A stretch of 64,000 bases of DNA, from contig NZ_JAPJBQ010000006.1 in NCBI RefSeq assembly GCF_026421305.1, positions 1-64,000 of the forward strand, written 5' to 3'. The translations under genes and the position numbers were made by a program. Shown here piece by piece: positions 25,658-35,400 of the stretch (positions are counted from its first letter, which is position 1; every line of letters begins with the position of its first letter). The notes below the pieces were generated by a model. That model did no database searches. It saw nothing but the letters and a program-made list of their open reading frames with translations, and was not told where the DNA came from. This stretch comes from Dyella silvae. Its GTDB lineage: Bacteria > Pseudomonadota > Gammaproteobacteria > Xanthomonadales > Rhodanobacteraceae.

Positions 25658-27505
25658 TCAGCGCGTGACGTCCTGATCGCTGGGCGTCACCCCGGTGGGC
25701 TGTTGGCGCTCGCTTGCCGGCACCGGCTCGGCATCGGCCTGATACAGCTGATCGAGGTCGGCCAGCGCCTCACGCGTCGTTTGCACGATACGGGCGTCGT
25801 CGTCGTAGACCAGGTATTGGCGCTTGAGCAGTTCAGCGTCCTGGCGACGGAATCGCTCCACGCGGTCGGCCGCCAGCTCAGGGGAAAGGCCGAGCGCCTC
25901 CAGCGTCTGGCGCGTCATCTTGAGGCTGGAGTACAGCGTTTCGCGCACGGGCACTTCCACACCCAGATCCATCAGGCGCCATGCGTGCTGCCGGTTGCGG
26001 GCGCGCGCAATGACCTTCACCGTCGGATACATGCGGCGCACGACACGTGCCGTGCGCAGGCTTGCTTCCGGATCGTCCATGGCCAGCACGAAGACTTCCG
26101 CCTTGTCCGCTTGCGCGGCGCGAAGCATCTCTGGCCGCGCCGGATCGCCATAGAACAGTTCGCTCCAGTTGCCAAAGCGCTGCACCAGGTCGATCTGCTC
26201 CACCGAATGGTCGAGCGCGACAAACGGGATGCCCTGCGCGCGCAGCACGCGCGCCACGATCTGCCCCATGCGACCGTAGCCGGCAATGATCACGCGCGGC
26301 GCATCGGTATCGATGGTGTCGTACTCGCGCGTCTTGGCGGGTTTGGCACCATACAGACGGCCGAACAACGTCACCATCAGCGGCGTCAGCGCCATCGACA
26401 ACGTAATGGCGAGCACCTGCAGGGCATGCTGCTCATTCGTGATGAGGCTTTGCTCTCTCGCGAGCTTCAACACCACAAAGGCGAATTCGCCACCGCATGC
26501 CAGCAGTACGGCGAGACGCATCGAATCACGACCGTCCAGTCTGCCCACCACACGCCCCAGTGGCCACAGCAGAGCACCCTTGACCAGCAGCAGACCGACC
26601 ACCATCCCTGCCACCGCCAAGGGCCGCTGCACCGACAGCATGATGTCCATCGACATGCCAACGCTGATGAAGAACAGACCCAGCAACAAGCCCTTGAACG
26701 GCTCCAGATGCGATTCGAGTTCGTGCCGGTATTCGGAATCCGCCAGCAGTACGCCCGCGAGGAACGCGCCCAGCGTGGACGACACGCCGACCAGCTCCAT
26801 CAACCACGCGGTGCCCATCACTACCAGCAGCGCGGTGGCCGTGGACACTTCCACCGTGTCGGCCTTGGCCACGAAGCGGAAGATCGGGCGCAGCAGATAA
26901 CGGCCACCCACCATCACCGCGACGATGGCGCCCACCGTGCGCAACACCGCGTAGACATCAAAACCATGTTTGCTCGACGCGGTGGCCAACAGCGGCACGG
27001 CGGCAATCAGCGGGATCGCGGCGAGATCCTGAAACAACAGGATGGCGAACGCCTGCCGGCCATACGGCGAGCCGGCCTCTTTGCGCTCAGCGAGAATCTG
27101 CAGGCCAAAGGCGGTGGACGACAGCGCAAGGCTGCCGCCAACGATGGCCGCCGCGTTCATGGACAGTCCGAACAGGTAGTACGCCGCAGCGCCGATGACC
27201 ACGCTGGTGCCAAGCACCTGCAGCAAGCCGGTGCCGAACACCTGGCGCCGCATCACCCACAGTCGCTGGGGCGACAGCTCCAGGCCGATCACGAACAGCA
27301 TCAGCACCACGCCGAACTCGGAGATGGTCGTGACACCCGACGTATCCGAAATCAGACCCAGTTCCTGCGGGCCAATGATGATGCCCGCCAGCAGATAGCC
27401 CAGTACGGAGCCCAGCCGGAAGCGCTTGGTCAGCGGCACTGCGATCACCGCGGCCAACAGGAATACCAGCGCTGTCTCCAGAAAATGGTGACTATCCACT
27501 CGCAC
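25658..27505 (-). CDS. Kef-type monovalent cation:proton antiporter (CPA2)
   Basis: A 615-residue transporter with 12-13 helices (about 1-390) and a cytosolic RCK_N NAD-binding domain starting near residue 405 ('PRVIIAGYGRMGQIVARVL', a GxGxxG Rossmann motif). Membrane motifs 'VLGYLLAGIIIGP', 'ILLFQDLAAIPLI' (the Asp ion-coupling site) and 'LGAFLAGVLLADSEYRHE' fit KefB/KefC and YbaL-like exchangers. It should exchange K+ (or Na+) for H+ and be gated by nucleotide or glutathione adducts. No ancillary KefF/KefG gene is adjacent. Start: first ATG at 27505. Confidence 0.88.
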   Translation of the reverse strand: MRVDSHHFLETALVFLLAAVIAVPLTKRFRLGSVLGYLLAGIIIGPQELGLISDTSGVTTISEFGVVLMLFVIGLELSPQRLWVMRRQVFGTGLLQVLGTSVVIGAAAYYLFGLSMNAAAIVGGSLALSSTAFGLQILAERKEAGSPYGRQAFAILLFQDLAAIPLIAAVPLLATASSKHGFDVYAVLRTVGAIVAVMVGGRYLLRPIFRFVAKADTVEVSTATALLVVMGTAWLMELVGVSSTLGAFLAGVLLADSEYRHELESHLEPFKGLLLGLFFISVGMSMDIMLSVQRPLAVAGMVVGLLLVKGALLWPLGRVVGRLDGRDSMRLAVLLACGGEFAFVVLKLAREQSLITNEQHALQVLAITLSMALTPLMVTLFGRLYGAKPAKTREYDTIDTDAPRVIIAGYGRMGQIVARVLRAQGIPFVALDHSVEQIDLVQRFGNWSELFYGDPARPEMLRAAQADKAEVFVLAMDDPEASLRTARVVRRMYPTVKVIARARNRQHAWRLMDLGVEVPVRETLYSSLKMTRQTLEALGLSPELAADRVERFRRQDAELLKRQYLVYDDDARIVQTTREALADLDQLYQADAEPVPASERQQPTGVTPSDQDVTR

Positions 27506-27618
27506 ACTCCATGAGATAAGAGCTTGTCCATGCCAAGCCCGTCGGATTATTTCACGCGCGGGCGGTGTTGATGTGACGCTTCAGGCAACGCTGTGACACA
27601 GCGCCAATCTCTGCCACG

Positions 27619-28509
27619 TCAGGCCGCCAGCGGCAGCTCCTGCCATTGCTGCGCGAGGATGGTCGCAAGACGCGCCACCGCCGGTGATGGCTCGGCCTCG
27701 GCGCGATGCAGGCAAAGCGCCAGCTCGCCCAGCGTCGGCAAACTCATCTCGTGAGGCGCCAGCGCACGCACCGTCGGCGGCAATCCGAATGGCGTGCGCA
27801 GCGAGACGCCCAAGCCCGCCGCCACGGCGGCCCAGATGCCGGCGAGGCTCGCGCTGGTGAAGGCAATGCGCCAGGGTATGTTGGCGCGATCGAGCGTCGT
27901 GATGGCCGCCGTGCGCATCAGGCAGGGTGCCTCGAGCATCACCAGTGGCAAGGGCTCGCCATCATCGCGAGGCCACAGCGTTTCAGTGGCGGCGCTGCCG
28001 ATCCAGCGCATCGGCAAACTACCCATGAGTTGGGCATGCGGCGTGGTGACACCCGCGTCCCATGCCAGCGCCAGATCGAGCTGACCGGAAGAAACGCGGT
28101 CGAGCAGTTCGACATTGCGTGCGATGCGCACTTCTACACGCACGCGCGGATGGGCGCGCGCAAAACGGCCCAGCACATCGGTGAGCAGGCTTTCGCCGAA
28201 GTCCTCTTGCAGCCCCAGGCGCACCCGGCCCTCCAGCTCCGTGCCACGTAGCGCGGAAGCGGCCTCATCATTGAGCTCCAGCAACCGGCGCGCGTAGGCC
28301 AGCATGGTTTCACCGGCTTCGGTAAGCGCCATGCCGCGCCCCGCTTTGCGCAACACCGGCGTGCCGGTTTGCTCCTCCAGCTTCTTCAGCTGGGCGCTGA
28401 TGGCAGAGGTTGAACGCCCGAGGCGATCGGCGGCGCGGGCAAAACTGCCCAGTTCCACGCCGGTGACGAAGCTGCGCAGGACATCCAGATCGAACGTGAC
28501 ACGCCGCAT
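27619..28509 (-). CDS. LysR-family transcriptional regulator
   Basis: A 296-residue regulator with an N-terminal winged helix-turn-helix (about 5-64, 'DLDVLRSFVTGVELGSFARA' and 'RLGRSTSAISAQLKKLEEQT') and a LysR substrate domain (about 90-290). I use ATG 28509 (residue 18 of the longest frame) because homologues start directly before the HTH; no strong ribosome site separates the options. LysR genes of this branch are often next to DUF4865/tautomerase pairs, such as the one 1.6 kb away at 30066-31015, so a regulatory link is possible but interrupted here. Confidence 0.85.
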   Translation of the reverse strand: MRRVTFDLDVLRSFVTGVELGSFARAADRLGRSTSAISAQLKKLEEQTGTPVLRKAGRGMALTEAGETMLAYARRLLELNDEAASALRGTELEGRVRLGLQEDFGESLLTDVLGRFARAHPRVRVEVRIARNVELLDRVSSGQLDLALAWDAGVTTPHAQLMGSLPMRWIGSAATETLWPRDDGEPLPLVMLEAPCLMRTAAITTLDRANIPWRIAFTSASLAGIWAAVAAGLGVSLRTPFGLPPTVRALAPHEMSLPTLGELALCLHRAEAEPSPAVARLATILAQQWQELPLAA

Positions 28510-28625
28510 AGATAATCCCGAATATCTGTAAAGAACCCTGGGTTTATCCCAATTTTTCATAGTGTACGGCCAAACCGGCGCAGGCGTTCAAGCGCCGCGA
28601 GTCACCCATAGCGGGTTCCGCCCGA

Positions 28626-28778
28626 TCAGCGGTGGGTCGATGCAGCCTGCTCGCCGGAAAGAAAGTACTGGGAGTACGCCACGCTGGCCGCCGGGTGCAG
28701 CACATAGAACCCGATGGCCGCATAGAGAGCCAGCAAGACAACGATGATCAGCGCGTAGAAGCGGCTCACACGACCCAT
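28626..28778 (-). CDS. 50-residue single-pass membrane protein, coupled to the upstream glycosyltransferase
   Basis: ATG at 28778 opens a 50-codon frame ('MGRVSRFYALIIVVLLALYA' onward) with a single hydrophobic helix at about 8-28, positive N-terminal end and polar C-terminus. It overlaps the last 13 bases of the mannosyltransferase-like gene, which strongly suggests translational coupling. No family is recognised. It is probably a small accessory subunit of the membrane enzyme (inference). Confidence 0.6.
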   Translation of the reverse strand: MGRVSRFYALIIVVLLALYAAIGFYVLHPAASVAYSQYFLSGEQAASTHR

Positions 28779-29854
28779 GCTTTCACCGCCATCCAGGCCA
28801 TATACATATAGGCAAGCCCCATCAGGAAAATGGGCATGAGCGCGTACGCCAGCGGACGCCGGCTGACGACCCGCGCCAGTACGAGCAGGATCGGCGCCTG
28901 CCACCAGATGTAGCGCGGCATCGACTGCAACCCCGTTGCCAGCGGAATCAGAGTGCAGAACAAGGAGAACACGCCGAGCGTCAGGTAGCCGGTGAACATC
29001 AGATAGAGCGCGATGAGCACCGCCGTCAGCGACATCAACGCCCAGATCAGATGGATATTTCCGCGCTGAAATCCCTCGGCCATCACCGACAGCGGATTGC
29101 CCATGGGCGGCCGCCCCCAGGCCTTTTGTACGTGCACGAACGCCAGCGCATCCCCCGTCACCTGGTACAGGTGCAGCATGAACAGCGCCAGGCCCAGCGG
29201 AATCAGCAGACCGCCCAGCACCATCTCCAGCTGCTTATCTCGCGGCGCCGACCAAAAAAGTTGCACCACCACGACGGCGTACGGCAGCGCGACGAGTATC
29301 CCGGGGACACGGGTGGCCGATAGCGCGGCCCCTACCAGTCCGCAGCCGAGATAGTTGCGCTCCTTGAGAAAAATGAAAAACACGCAAGTGAGCAGCAGAA
29401 ACAGTGGCTCGGTGTAACCGGTATTCCCATAGATGGCGTACGGGCTGAGTGCGGCCACCATGCCCGCGCACAACGGCGGCACTTGTTCGGCATAGCGCGT
29501 CGCGAATTCGATGAAGGCGTAGATGGAGAGAATGAAAAACAGCTTTCCCAGCAACACCGACGCCAACGGGACCGACAGGGTCGTGACGGTTTTCGCCCCC
29601 AGCACGAGCATGGGGAACAGCGGAAAGAACGCCCAGTTGGCCTGATGCTTCACCGCGTCTGCATTGAGCGAATAGCCGTATTCGGAAATACCGGCGTACC
29701 ACTTGCAGTCCCAGTAGCAGGTATCCAGCGCATGATGGTGGCGGAGCACTGCAATAAGCAGCTCCACGAGTTGATGCGCGGCGAAGAGGCCTAACGACAG
29801 CCATAGGAAGTACAGGCGCGTCTGGCGCCTTGCGCTTCCTGTATCAGACAACAT
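28766..29854 (-). CDS. PIG-V-like integral membrane mannosyltransferase
   Basis: A 362-residue protein with about nine hydrophobic helices. The first outer loop has 'CYWDCKWYAGISEYGY' (about 46-61), the Asp-containing W-D-x-x-W-Y...GY motif of the GT-C PIG-V/COG5542 family, followed by 'WAFFPLFPMLVLGAK' and 'YGNTGYTEPLFLLLT', also typical. Eukaryotic PIG-V adds the second mannose to GPI; bacterial members probably use polyprenyl-phosphate sugars for cell-envelope glycans. The start is the first ATG; a 50-residue membrane protein overlaps its end. Confidence 0.78.
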   Translation of the reverse strand: MLSDTGSARRQTRLYFLWLSLGLFAAHQLVELLIAVLRHHHALDTCYWDCKWYAGISEYGYSLNADAVKHQANWAFFPLFPMLVLGAKTVTTLSVPLASVLLGKLFFILSIYAFIEFATRYAEQVPPLCAGMVAALSPYAIYGNTGYTEPLFLLLTCVFFIFLKERNYLGCGLVGAALSATRVPGILVALPYAVVVVQLFWSAPRDKQLEMVLGGLLIPLGLALFMLHLYQVTGDALAFVHVQKAWGRPPMGNPLSVMAEGFQRGNIHLIWALMSLTAVLIALYLMFTGYLTLGVFSLFCTLIPLATGLQSMPRYIWWQAPILLVLARVVSRRPLAYALMPIFLMGLAYMYMAWMAVKAWVV

Positions 29855-30065
29855 AACGGTGCACCCTCAACGATCCCCCGCAGGCATCATAACGGCTGAC
29901 AGACGGGCGGACGTGCCGCTCCCGCCGCCGCCCGCGATGGGTTCAGGCCAGGAAAAGGGCATTGTCCCGATTTTTGGAAGCGACGGTCAAAAATTTCCCG
30001 ATTTTTCGGATCACCCCGCCGCGTTATCTTGGTGATGTCCCAGGCAACTGGATGGACTTACCGCC

Positions 30066-30617
30066 ATGATCGCCATGCAGTACAGCTTTACCCTGCCCGC
30101 CGACTACGACATGGCGATCATTCGCCAGCGCATCGCCGACAAGGGCCACCTGCTCGATCACTTTGACGGCCTGTTGCTGAAGGCGTACCTGCAAGCCAGC
30201 CGCGGCGCCCGCTCCAGCGAGAATCTTTACGCACCCTTTTACGTGTGGCGCGACAGCGCCGCGATGCAGCGTTTTCTGGGCAGCCCCAGTTTTGCTGCCC
30301 TCACCCAGGCCTTTGGCTGGCCGGCCATCCGCTGCTGGCCGGTGTGGGACGCTCATCTTCCGCCGGAGGCACGGCAGGCGCGTTTTGCGTCGCGGGACGT
30401 CGCCGGCATTGCTCCCTACAGCGCGCTCGACACGCTGCGGCTCCATGAGCACGCCGCGTTGCAGCGCGATATCGAACGCGGCGCGGCAGGCGCCGTCAAT
30501 GCTTTCGAGCCGACCACCTGGACGCGCGTGAGCTTCCGGTTGTGGAACGAAGTGCCCGCCACGCAGGCCAACGACCCGGGCCAGTGGTACGAGGTCGGCC
30601 ACATTTCGCAACCCTGA
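30066..30617 (+). CDS. DUF4865 family protein
   Basis: A 183-residue cytoplasmic protein beginning 'MIAMQYSFTLPADYDMAIIR', then 'RIADKGHLLDHFDGLLLKAY' and 'YAPFYVWRDSAAMQRFLGSP', all characteristic of DUF4865. The fold is expected to be ferredoxin-like, related to monooxygenase-type dimers. It is followed 17 bases later by a tautomerase-family gene on the same strand, a pairing that recurs in proteobacteria. The reaction is unknown. The 211-bp region upstream contains two copies of CCCGATTTTT (near 29970 and 29998), possibly regulator contacts. Confidence 0.78.
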   Translation: MIAMQYSFTLPADYDMAIIRQRIADKGHLLDHFDGLLLKAYLQASRGARSSENLYAPFYVWRDSAAMQRFLGSPSFAALTQAFGWPAIRCWPVWDAHLPPEARQARFASRDVAGIAPYSALDTLRLHEHAALQRDIERGAAGAVNAFEPTTWTRVSFRLWNEVPATQANDPGQWYEVGHISQP

Positions 30618-30634
30618 TCCCCAGGAGTATCCCC

Positions 30635-31015
30635 ATGCCTCTCGTTCGTGTCTCGCTTCGCCGCGGCAAGTCCCCGCAGCACATCGCCGCCATTCGCAAC
30701 AGCATCTATCGCGCAATGATCGAATCCTTCAACGTGCCAGAGAACGACCGCTTCATTCTCGTGCACCAGCACGATGCGGAAGAGTTCGACTGCGACCCGA
30801 ACTATCTGGATATCGCGCGCACCGACGACCTGGTGATCATCCAGATTGCCTGCAACAACACGCGCACGGTCGAGCAGAAGAAAGCGTTTTACCAGCGCAC
30901 GGTGGAGTTGCTCGCCGCCGAACCGGGTCTGCGCCAGGAGGACGTCATGATCAACCTGCTGGAAACGGCCAAGGAGAACTGGTCGTTTGGGAATGGCGTG
31001 GCGCAGTACGCCTAG
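30635..31015 (+). CDS. tautomerase-family protein
   Basis: A 126-residue protein starting Met-Pro-Leu-Val-Arg: removal of Met leaves the N-terminal proline that is the catalytic base of the tautomerase (4-oxalocrotonate tautomerase / MIF) superfamily. The rest ('SIYRAMIESFNVPENDRFIL', 'DDLVIIQIACNNTRTVEQKK') fits the longer Tautomerase_3-like group with an internal duplication of the beta-alpha-beta unit. CCAGGAG before the ATG supports the start. It forms a pair with DUF4865. Substrate unknown. Confidence 0.85.
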   Translation: MPLVRVSLRRGKSPQHIAAIRNSIYRAMIESFNVPENDRFILVHQHDAEEFDCDPNYLDIARTDDLVIIQIACNNTRTVEQKKAFYQRTVELLAAEPGLRQEDVMINLLETAKENWSFGNGVAQYA

Positions 31016-31017
31016 AG

Positions 31018-31491
31018 TCAGGCTTCCGTCTTCACCAGCAGCCGCCGCGGGCCGGCGCCTTCCCGCGCCAGCTTGTCGTACGGGTTGCGCAGCCGGCAAC
31101 GATCGATCGACAGGCAACCGCAGCCGATGCAATCGTCGAGCGTGTCGCGCAGCTTCTTGAGCTGTGCCATGCGCTCGTCGAGCTCGGCACGCCACGCGGC
31201 AGACAGCCGGGACCAATCCTCTCTGCTCGGCGCCACCGTCGCCGGAAGGGCGGACAGCGCCGCCGCGATATCCGCGAGGGAAATGCCCACGCGTTGCGCC
31301 ACGCGGATAAACGACACCCGCCGCAACACCGCGCGCGCATACCGGCGCTGATTACCCGCCGTACGCTCGCTGCTGATCAACCCTTTCGTTTCGTAGAAAT
31401 GCAGCGTAGACACCGCCACGCCACTGCGCTGCGCCACTTCGCCCACGCTCAACGTCGCCGGCAGGCCGGCCGGTCCGGTGAGTTTGTTCAT
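31018..31491 (-). CDS. soxR: redox-sensitive regulator SoxR
   Basis: A 157-residue MerR-family activator. The helix-turn-helix (about 14-35, 'SVGEVAQRSGVAVSTLHFYE') is followed by a dimer helix and the [2Fe-2S] ligands Cys121, Cys124, Cys126 and Cys132 ('CIGCGCLSIDRC'), in the exact C-x2-C-x-C-x5-C spacing of SoxR. Oxidation of the cluster by redox-cycling compounds activates target promoters. A clear SoxR box lies just upstream at 31506-31523, between this gene and the divergent monooxygenase gene. soxS is not seen, as is usual outside enterics. Confidence 0.93.
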   Translation of the reverse strand: MNKLTGPAGLPATLSVGEVAQRSGVAVSTLHFYETKGLISSERTAGNQRRYARAVLRRVSFIRVAQRVGISLADIAAALSALPATVAPSREDWSRLSAAWRAELDERMAQLKKLRDTLDDCIGCGCLSIDRCRLRNPYDKLAREGAGPRRLLVKTEA

Positions 31492-31505
31492 CGGCCACCT
31501 CTTGA

Positions 31506-31523
31506 CCTGAAGTTTACTTGAGG
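31506..31523 (+). promoter_or_regulatory. SoxR box in the soxR / monooxygenase divergent promoter
   Basis: CCTGAAGTTTACTTGAGG differs from the consensus CCTCAAGTTAACTTGAGG at two positions. It lies within a promoter whose -35 (TTGACC, 31502-31507) and -10 (TAGAGT, 31527-31532) are 19 bp apart, the over-long spacing that MerR-type activators correct. The promoter points to the monooxygenase gene starting at 31561. Confidence 0.88.
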
Positions 31524-31560
31524 TCTTAGAGTGCCAGACACCTTTCCTGGAGTCTGCCTC

Positions 31561-31899
31561 ATGACCCAAGCAGTGACCTTTGCTCGCACCGCACCGGTGT
31601 ATCGCATCGACCGCTTCAACGTGCCCTCCCACGCGTTGTCCGATTTCATGGAGCGGCTTCACCTTACCCAGCGACTGCTGGACAAACAGCCCGGATGCCG
31701 ACAGAACCTTGTGCTCACCCAGCCCGACCTGGCCGGCGAGTTCAATGTGATCACGGTGGTGGAATGGAGCGACGAGGCGTCGCTCGCGGCGGCCAAGACG
31801 ATGATGCAGCAGCGCTATGCAGAGGAGCGATTCGATCCGGCAGCCTTCATGCATCGTCTGGGCGTGCAGGCGGATCTGGGGGTTTATCGCAACACGTGA
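31561..31899 (+). CDS. antibiotic-biosynthesis-monooxygenase (ABM) domain protein, SoxR target
   Basis: A 112-residue small protein with a ferredoxin-like ABM fold ('PVYRIDRFNVPSHALSDFME', 'NLVLTQPDLAGEFNVITVVE', 'WSDEASLAAAKTMMQQRYAE'). Such proteins include cofactor-free monooxygenases and heme- or quinone-acting enzymes. The ATG at 31561 follows TGGAGT and lies downstream of the predicted transcription start, so the longer upstream frame is not used. Direct control by SoxR suggests a role in handling redox-cycling compounds such as quinones or phenazines (inference). Confidence 0.82.
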   Translation: MTQAVTFARTAPVYRIDRFNVPSHALSDFMERLHLTQRLLDKQPGCRQNLVLTQPDLAGEFNVITVVEWSDEASLAAAKTMMQQRYAEERFDPAAFMHRLGVQADLGVYRNT

Positions 31900-32600
31900 T
31901 GTGGGGGTTCGCTCTGCTCCTGCGGTAGAGGGGGCGAATGCGCGATGCTTATTCCGCGTGCAGCCAGCGTGGCATGCGTGTATCGCGCGGCCACCCCGGA
32001 TTTCCGCTGCGCTTCAATCGGGCTACGTACTATTAGACGGCACCGCTAGATTGACCCCTCACCCCAACCCTCTCCCCGGAGGGGAGAGGGAGAAGTGGGG
32101 TGCCTCGCGACGCACACAGTGCAAGTCAAGAGGAAGCGCAGCGACGTTCCGCTTTAAGCCCTCTCCGCATCGGCGCGTTGCGAAGCGCATGGAAGTACCC
32201 GCTGTGTCCCACAGGGACTAGCTTCGCGTCGTAGCGGCGAAGGTTGCCAAGTAACAACGCGCCTCGCGCGCTCGGGCTTATCCCTGCGCAATGCTGCCAG
32301 CTCTTAAGGCCATTTTCTTTGGGTTACTTTTCTTTTGGGCCAGCAAAAGAAAAGTGACTCGGCCTCCGGCAGGAGGTCGAAACGCCCGCTGCGTAGGCGG
32401 CACGCTGGCGGGAACCCTACGTTCAGAGCCAAGAGCAAAGTCACTGGATCCCAGCCTTCGCTGGGATGACGGTGAGGGGAACAATCGCTGCCGCGAGCAC
32501 CCGCCCCTCAACCCAACCCTCTCCTCGTTCCTCAGAGCCGCGGCCATCCATGGCCGCTCCCCGCGTGCCCCGAAGGGGAGAGGGAGAAGGCGCGTGCGGC
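31900..32600. repeat. non-coding region with composite dispersed repeats (copy A)
   Basis: This 701-bp stretch has no credible gene. It carries a hairpin-like CCCTCTCCCCGG/AGGGGAGAGGG unit near 32065-32092 and a longer composite (32311-32525) with, in order: a T-rich 'GGTTACTTTTCTTTTGGGC' block, a CGGCCTCCGGCAGGAGGTCG palindrome, 'CACTGGATCCCAGC...GATGACGGTGAGG', and 'CGCGAGCACCCGCCCCTCA'. The same blocks in the same order recur at 49084-49312 and, inverted, at 48401-48600. It lies just downstream of hemB. Confidence 0.75.
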
Positions 32601-33620
<1,020 letters not shown>

Positions 33621-33778
33621 CTAGTTTAGCGCCTCACGCCCAAACCGCCTGTCAGGCAGGTTGACGCGGACGGTGAGACAGACAGACCGCACCATGAACG
33701 AGTCATCTTGCGAACACCCCGCTGACACGTTGACCAGTGCAGTCTGTCCCCCGCTTTGACCACTCAGGAGTCCGATCC

Positions 33779-35335
33779 ATGAGCACGCCAGCCGCCCGGC
33801 ATCATCACTGGCCCTTGGCCGCCGAAGCCCGTTATCTGGGCCCGCACGAAGGTACGGAACCGATCGACGTCACGGTCGTGCTGCGCCGGCGCGGCGACCG
33901 CCCTGCAGCCGCGTCCTGGCCGCATCAGCCCGCCCAAAAGCGCGAGTCGTTCGACACGCAGTGGGGCGCCGACCCGGCGGATGCGGACAGCGTGCGCAGT
34001 TTCGCCAGCGCGCATGGCCTTACTGAAACCGGCGCCGCGCTTCATCGCCGCGCGTTGCACTTTCGTGGCACGCCGCAAGCGCTAGAGAAGGCCTTTGGTG
34101 TGCAACTGGGGCGCTACCAGTTCGACGATGGCGGCCCGGAGATGATGGGTTGTCATCAGGCGGCCACCTTGCCGGCCGAGCTGTCATCGAAAGTGATCGC
34201 GGTGCTTGGCCTGGACAAGCGCCCCGTGGCCCGGCCCCATTTTCGCCGCCCGGCAGCCACGCCCAGCGTGACGTACACGCCGGTGCAACTCGGCCAGCTC
34301 TATGGCTTTCCCGACAGCCTCGATGGCACCGGGCAAACCGTGGCGGTGATCGAACTGGGCGGTGGCTTCACCCAGAGTGATTTTACGAAGTACATCCAGT
34401 CGCTCGGCATCAGCAAGGTACCTACGGTCAACGTGGTATCCGTGGCCGGCGGCACCAGCCAGACCGGCAGCGATGCGGATGGCGAAGTGATGCTGGACGT
34501 GGAAGTGATCGGCGCGCTCGCACCCGGCGCGACGCTTGCGGTGTACTTCGCGCCGAACACCGATCAAGGGTTTTACGAAGCCATCTCGCAAGCCGCGCAT
34601 GACGCCACCAACCACCCTTCCGTCCTATCCATCAGCTGGGGCGGGCCGGAAGACAGCTGGAGTGCCGCATCGCTGGCGGCGATGGAATCGGCGATGCAAG
34701 ATGCGGCCGCCCTGGGCGTCACCATCACCGTCGCCTGCGGCGACAGCGGATTCACCGATGGCGAAAGCGACGGCAAGCCGCACGTCGATTTCCCTGCCTC
34801 CAGCCCCATGGTGCTCGCCTGCGGCGGCACCAAATTGATCGCCAGCGCCACCGCGATTACCAGCGAAACAGTGTGGAACGAGCTGGCCAGTAATGAAGGC
34901 GCGACCGGCGGCGGCGTCAGCACGCAGTTTGCGCTGCCGGCGTGGCAGCAGTCGTCCAACGTACCCAAGGGCACCAACAACTTTGTGGGACGCGGCACCC
35001 CGGACGTGGCGGGCGACGCCGACCCCACCACCGGCTATCAGGTGCTGGTGGATGGCCAGAACGAAGTCATCGGCGGCACCAGCGCTGTGGCGCCGCTATG
35101 GGCAGCGTTGATTGCGCGTTTCAACCAGCAGCTGGGACAAAGCCTGGGCGATCCGCATCAGGCGTTCTACAGCATTGGCCAAGCCGCCTTCAACGACATC
35201 ACCCAGGGCAGCAACGGCAAGTTCAAGGCCGTCAAAGGCTGGGATGCCTGCACCGGCCTGGGCACGCCCAAGGGCCAGACCTTGCTCACCGCGCTTGCCG
35301 CCATGAAGAGTGGCACGGGCACCACCAAGAGCTGA
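33779..35335 (+). CDS. pro-kumamolisin / sedolisin peptidase (S53)
   Basis: A 518-residue acid serine-carboxyl peptidase precursor. The N-terminal prodomain (about 10-150, 'LHRRALHFRGTPQALEKAFG') is removed on activation. The catalytic domain (about 165-510) has Glu236 and Asp240 ('DGEVMLDVEVIG'), oxyanion Asp322 ('ACGDSGF') and nucleophile Ser435 ('GGTSAVAPLWAAL'). The C-terminal calcium site is 'FNDITQGSNG...GWDACTGLGTP'. There is no signal peptide, as in kumamolisin itself, so its export route is unclear. CAGGAG precedes the ATG. It stands between hemB and a convergent FAH gene. Confidence 0.92.
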   Translation: MSTPAARHHHWPLAAEARYLGPHEGTEPIDVTVVLRRRGDRPAAASWPHQPAQKRESFDTQWGADPADADSVRSFASAHGLTETGAALHRRALHFRGTPQALEKAFGVQLGRYQFDDGGPEMMGCHQAATLPAELSSKVIAVLGLDKRPVARPHFRRPAATPSVTYTPVQLGQLYGFPDSLDGTGQTVAVIELGGGFTQSDFTKYIQSLGISKVPTVNVVSVAGGTSQTGSDADGEVMLDVEVIGALAPGATLAVYFAPNTDQGFYEAISQAAHDATNHPSVLSISWGGPEDSWSAASLAAMESAMQDAAALGVTITVACGDSGFTDGESDGKPHVDFPASSPMVLACGGTKLIASATAITSETVWNELASNEGATGGGVSTQFALPAWQQSSNVPKGTNNFVGRGTPDVAGDADPTTGYQVLVDGQNEVIGGTSAVAPLWAALIARFNQQLGQSLGDPHQAFYSIGQAAFNDITQGSNGKFKAVKGWDACTGLGTPKGQTLLTALAAMKSGTGTTKS

Positions 35336-35356
35336 CGATCACCGGCAAACGGGCAC

Positions 35357-35377
35357 AGGGGCGTGCAAAGCGCCCCT
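35357..35377. terminator. hairpin between convergent S53 and FAH genes
   Basis: AGGGGCG at 35357-35363 pairs with CGCCCCT at 35371-35377 around a 7-base loop, directly between two converging genes. The T run is minimal, so termination is likely but not certain. Confidence 0.5.
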
Positions 35378-35400
35378 TGAGCCAACCGCAAGGCACGCCG

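Noticed and set aside
25703-27514. Plus-strand ORF of about 600 codons over the Kef-type antiporter
   Set aside because: Antisense shadow of a transporter with clear helices and an RCK domain; composition (Gln/His/Arg-rich) is that of a shadow frame.
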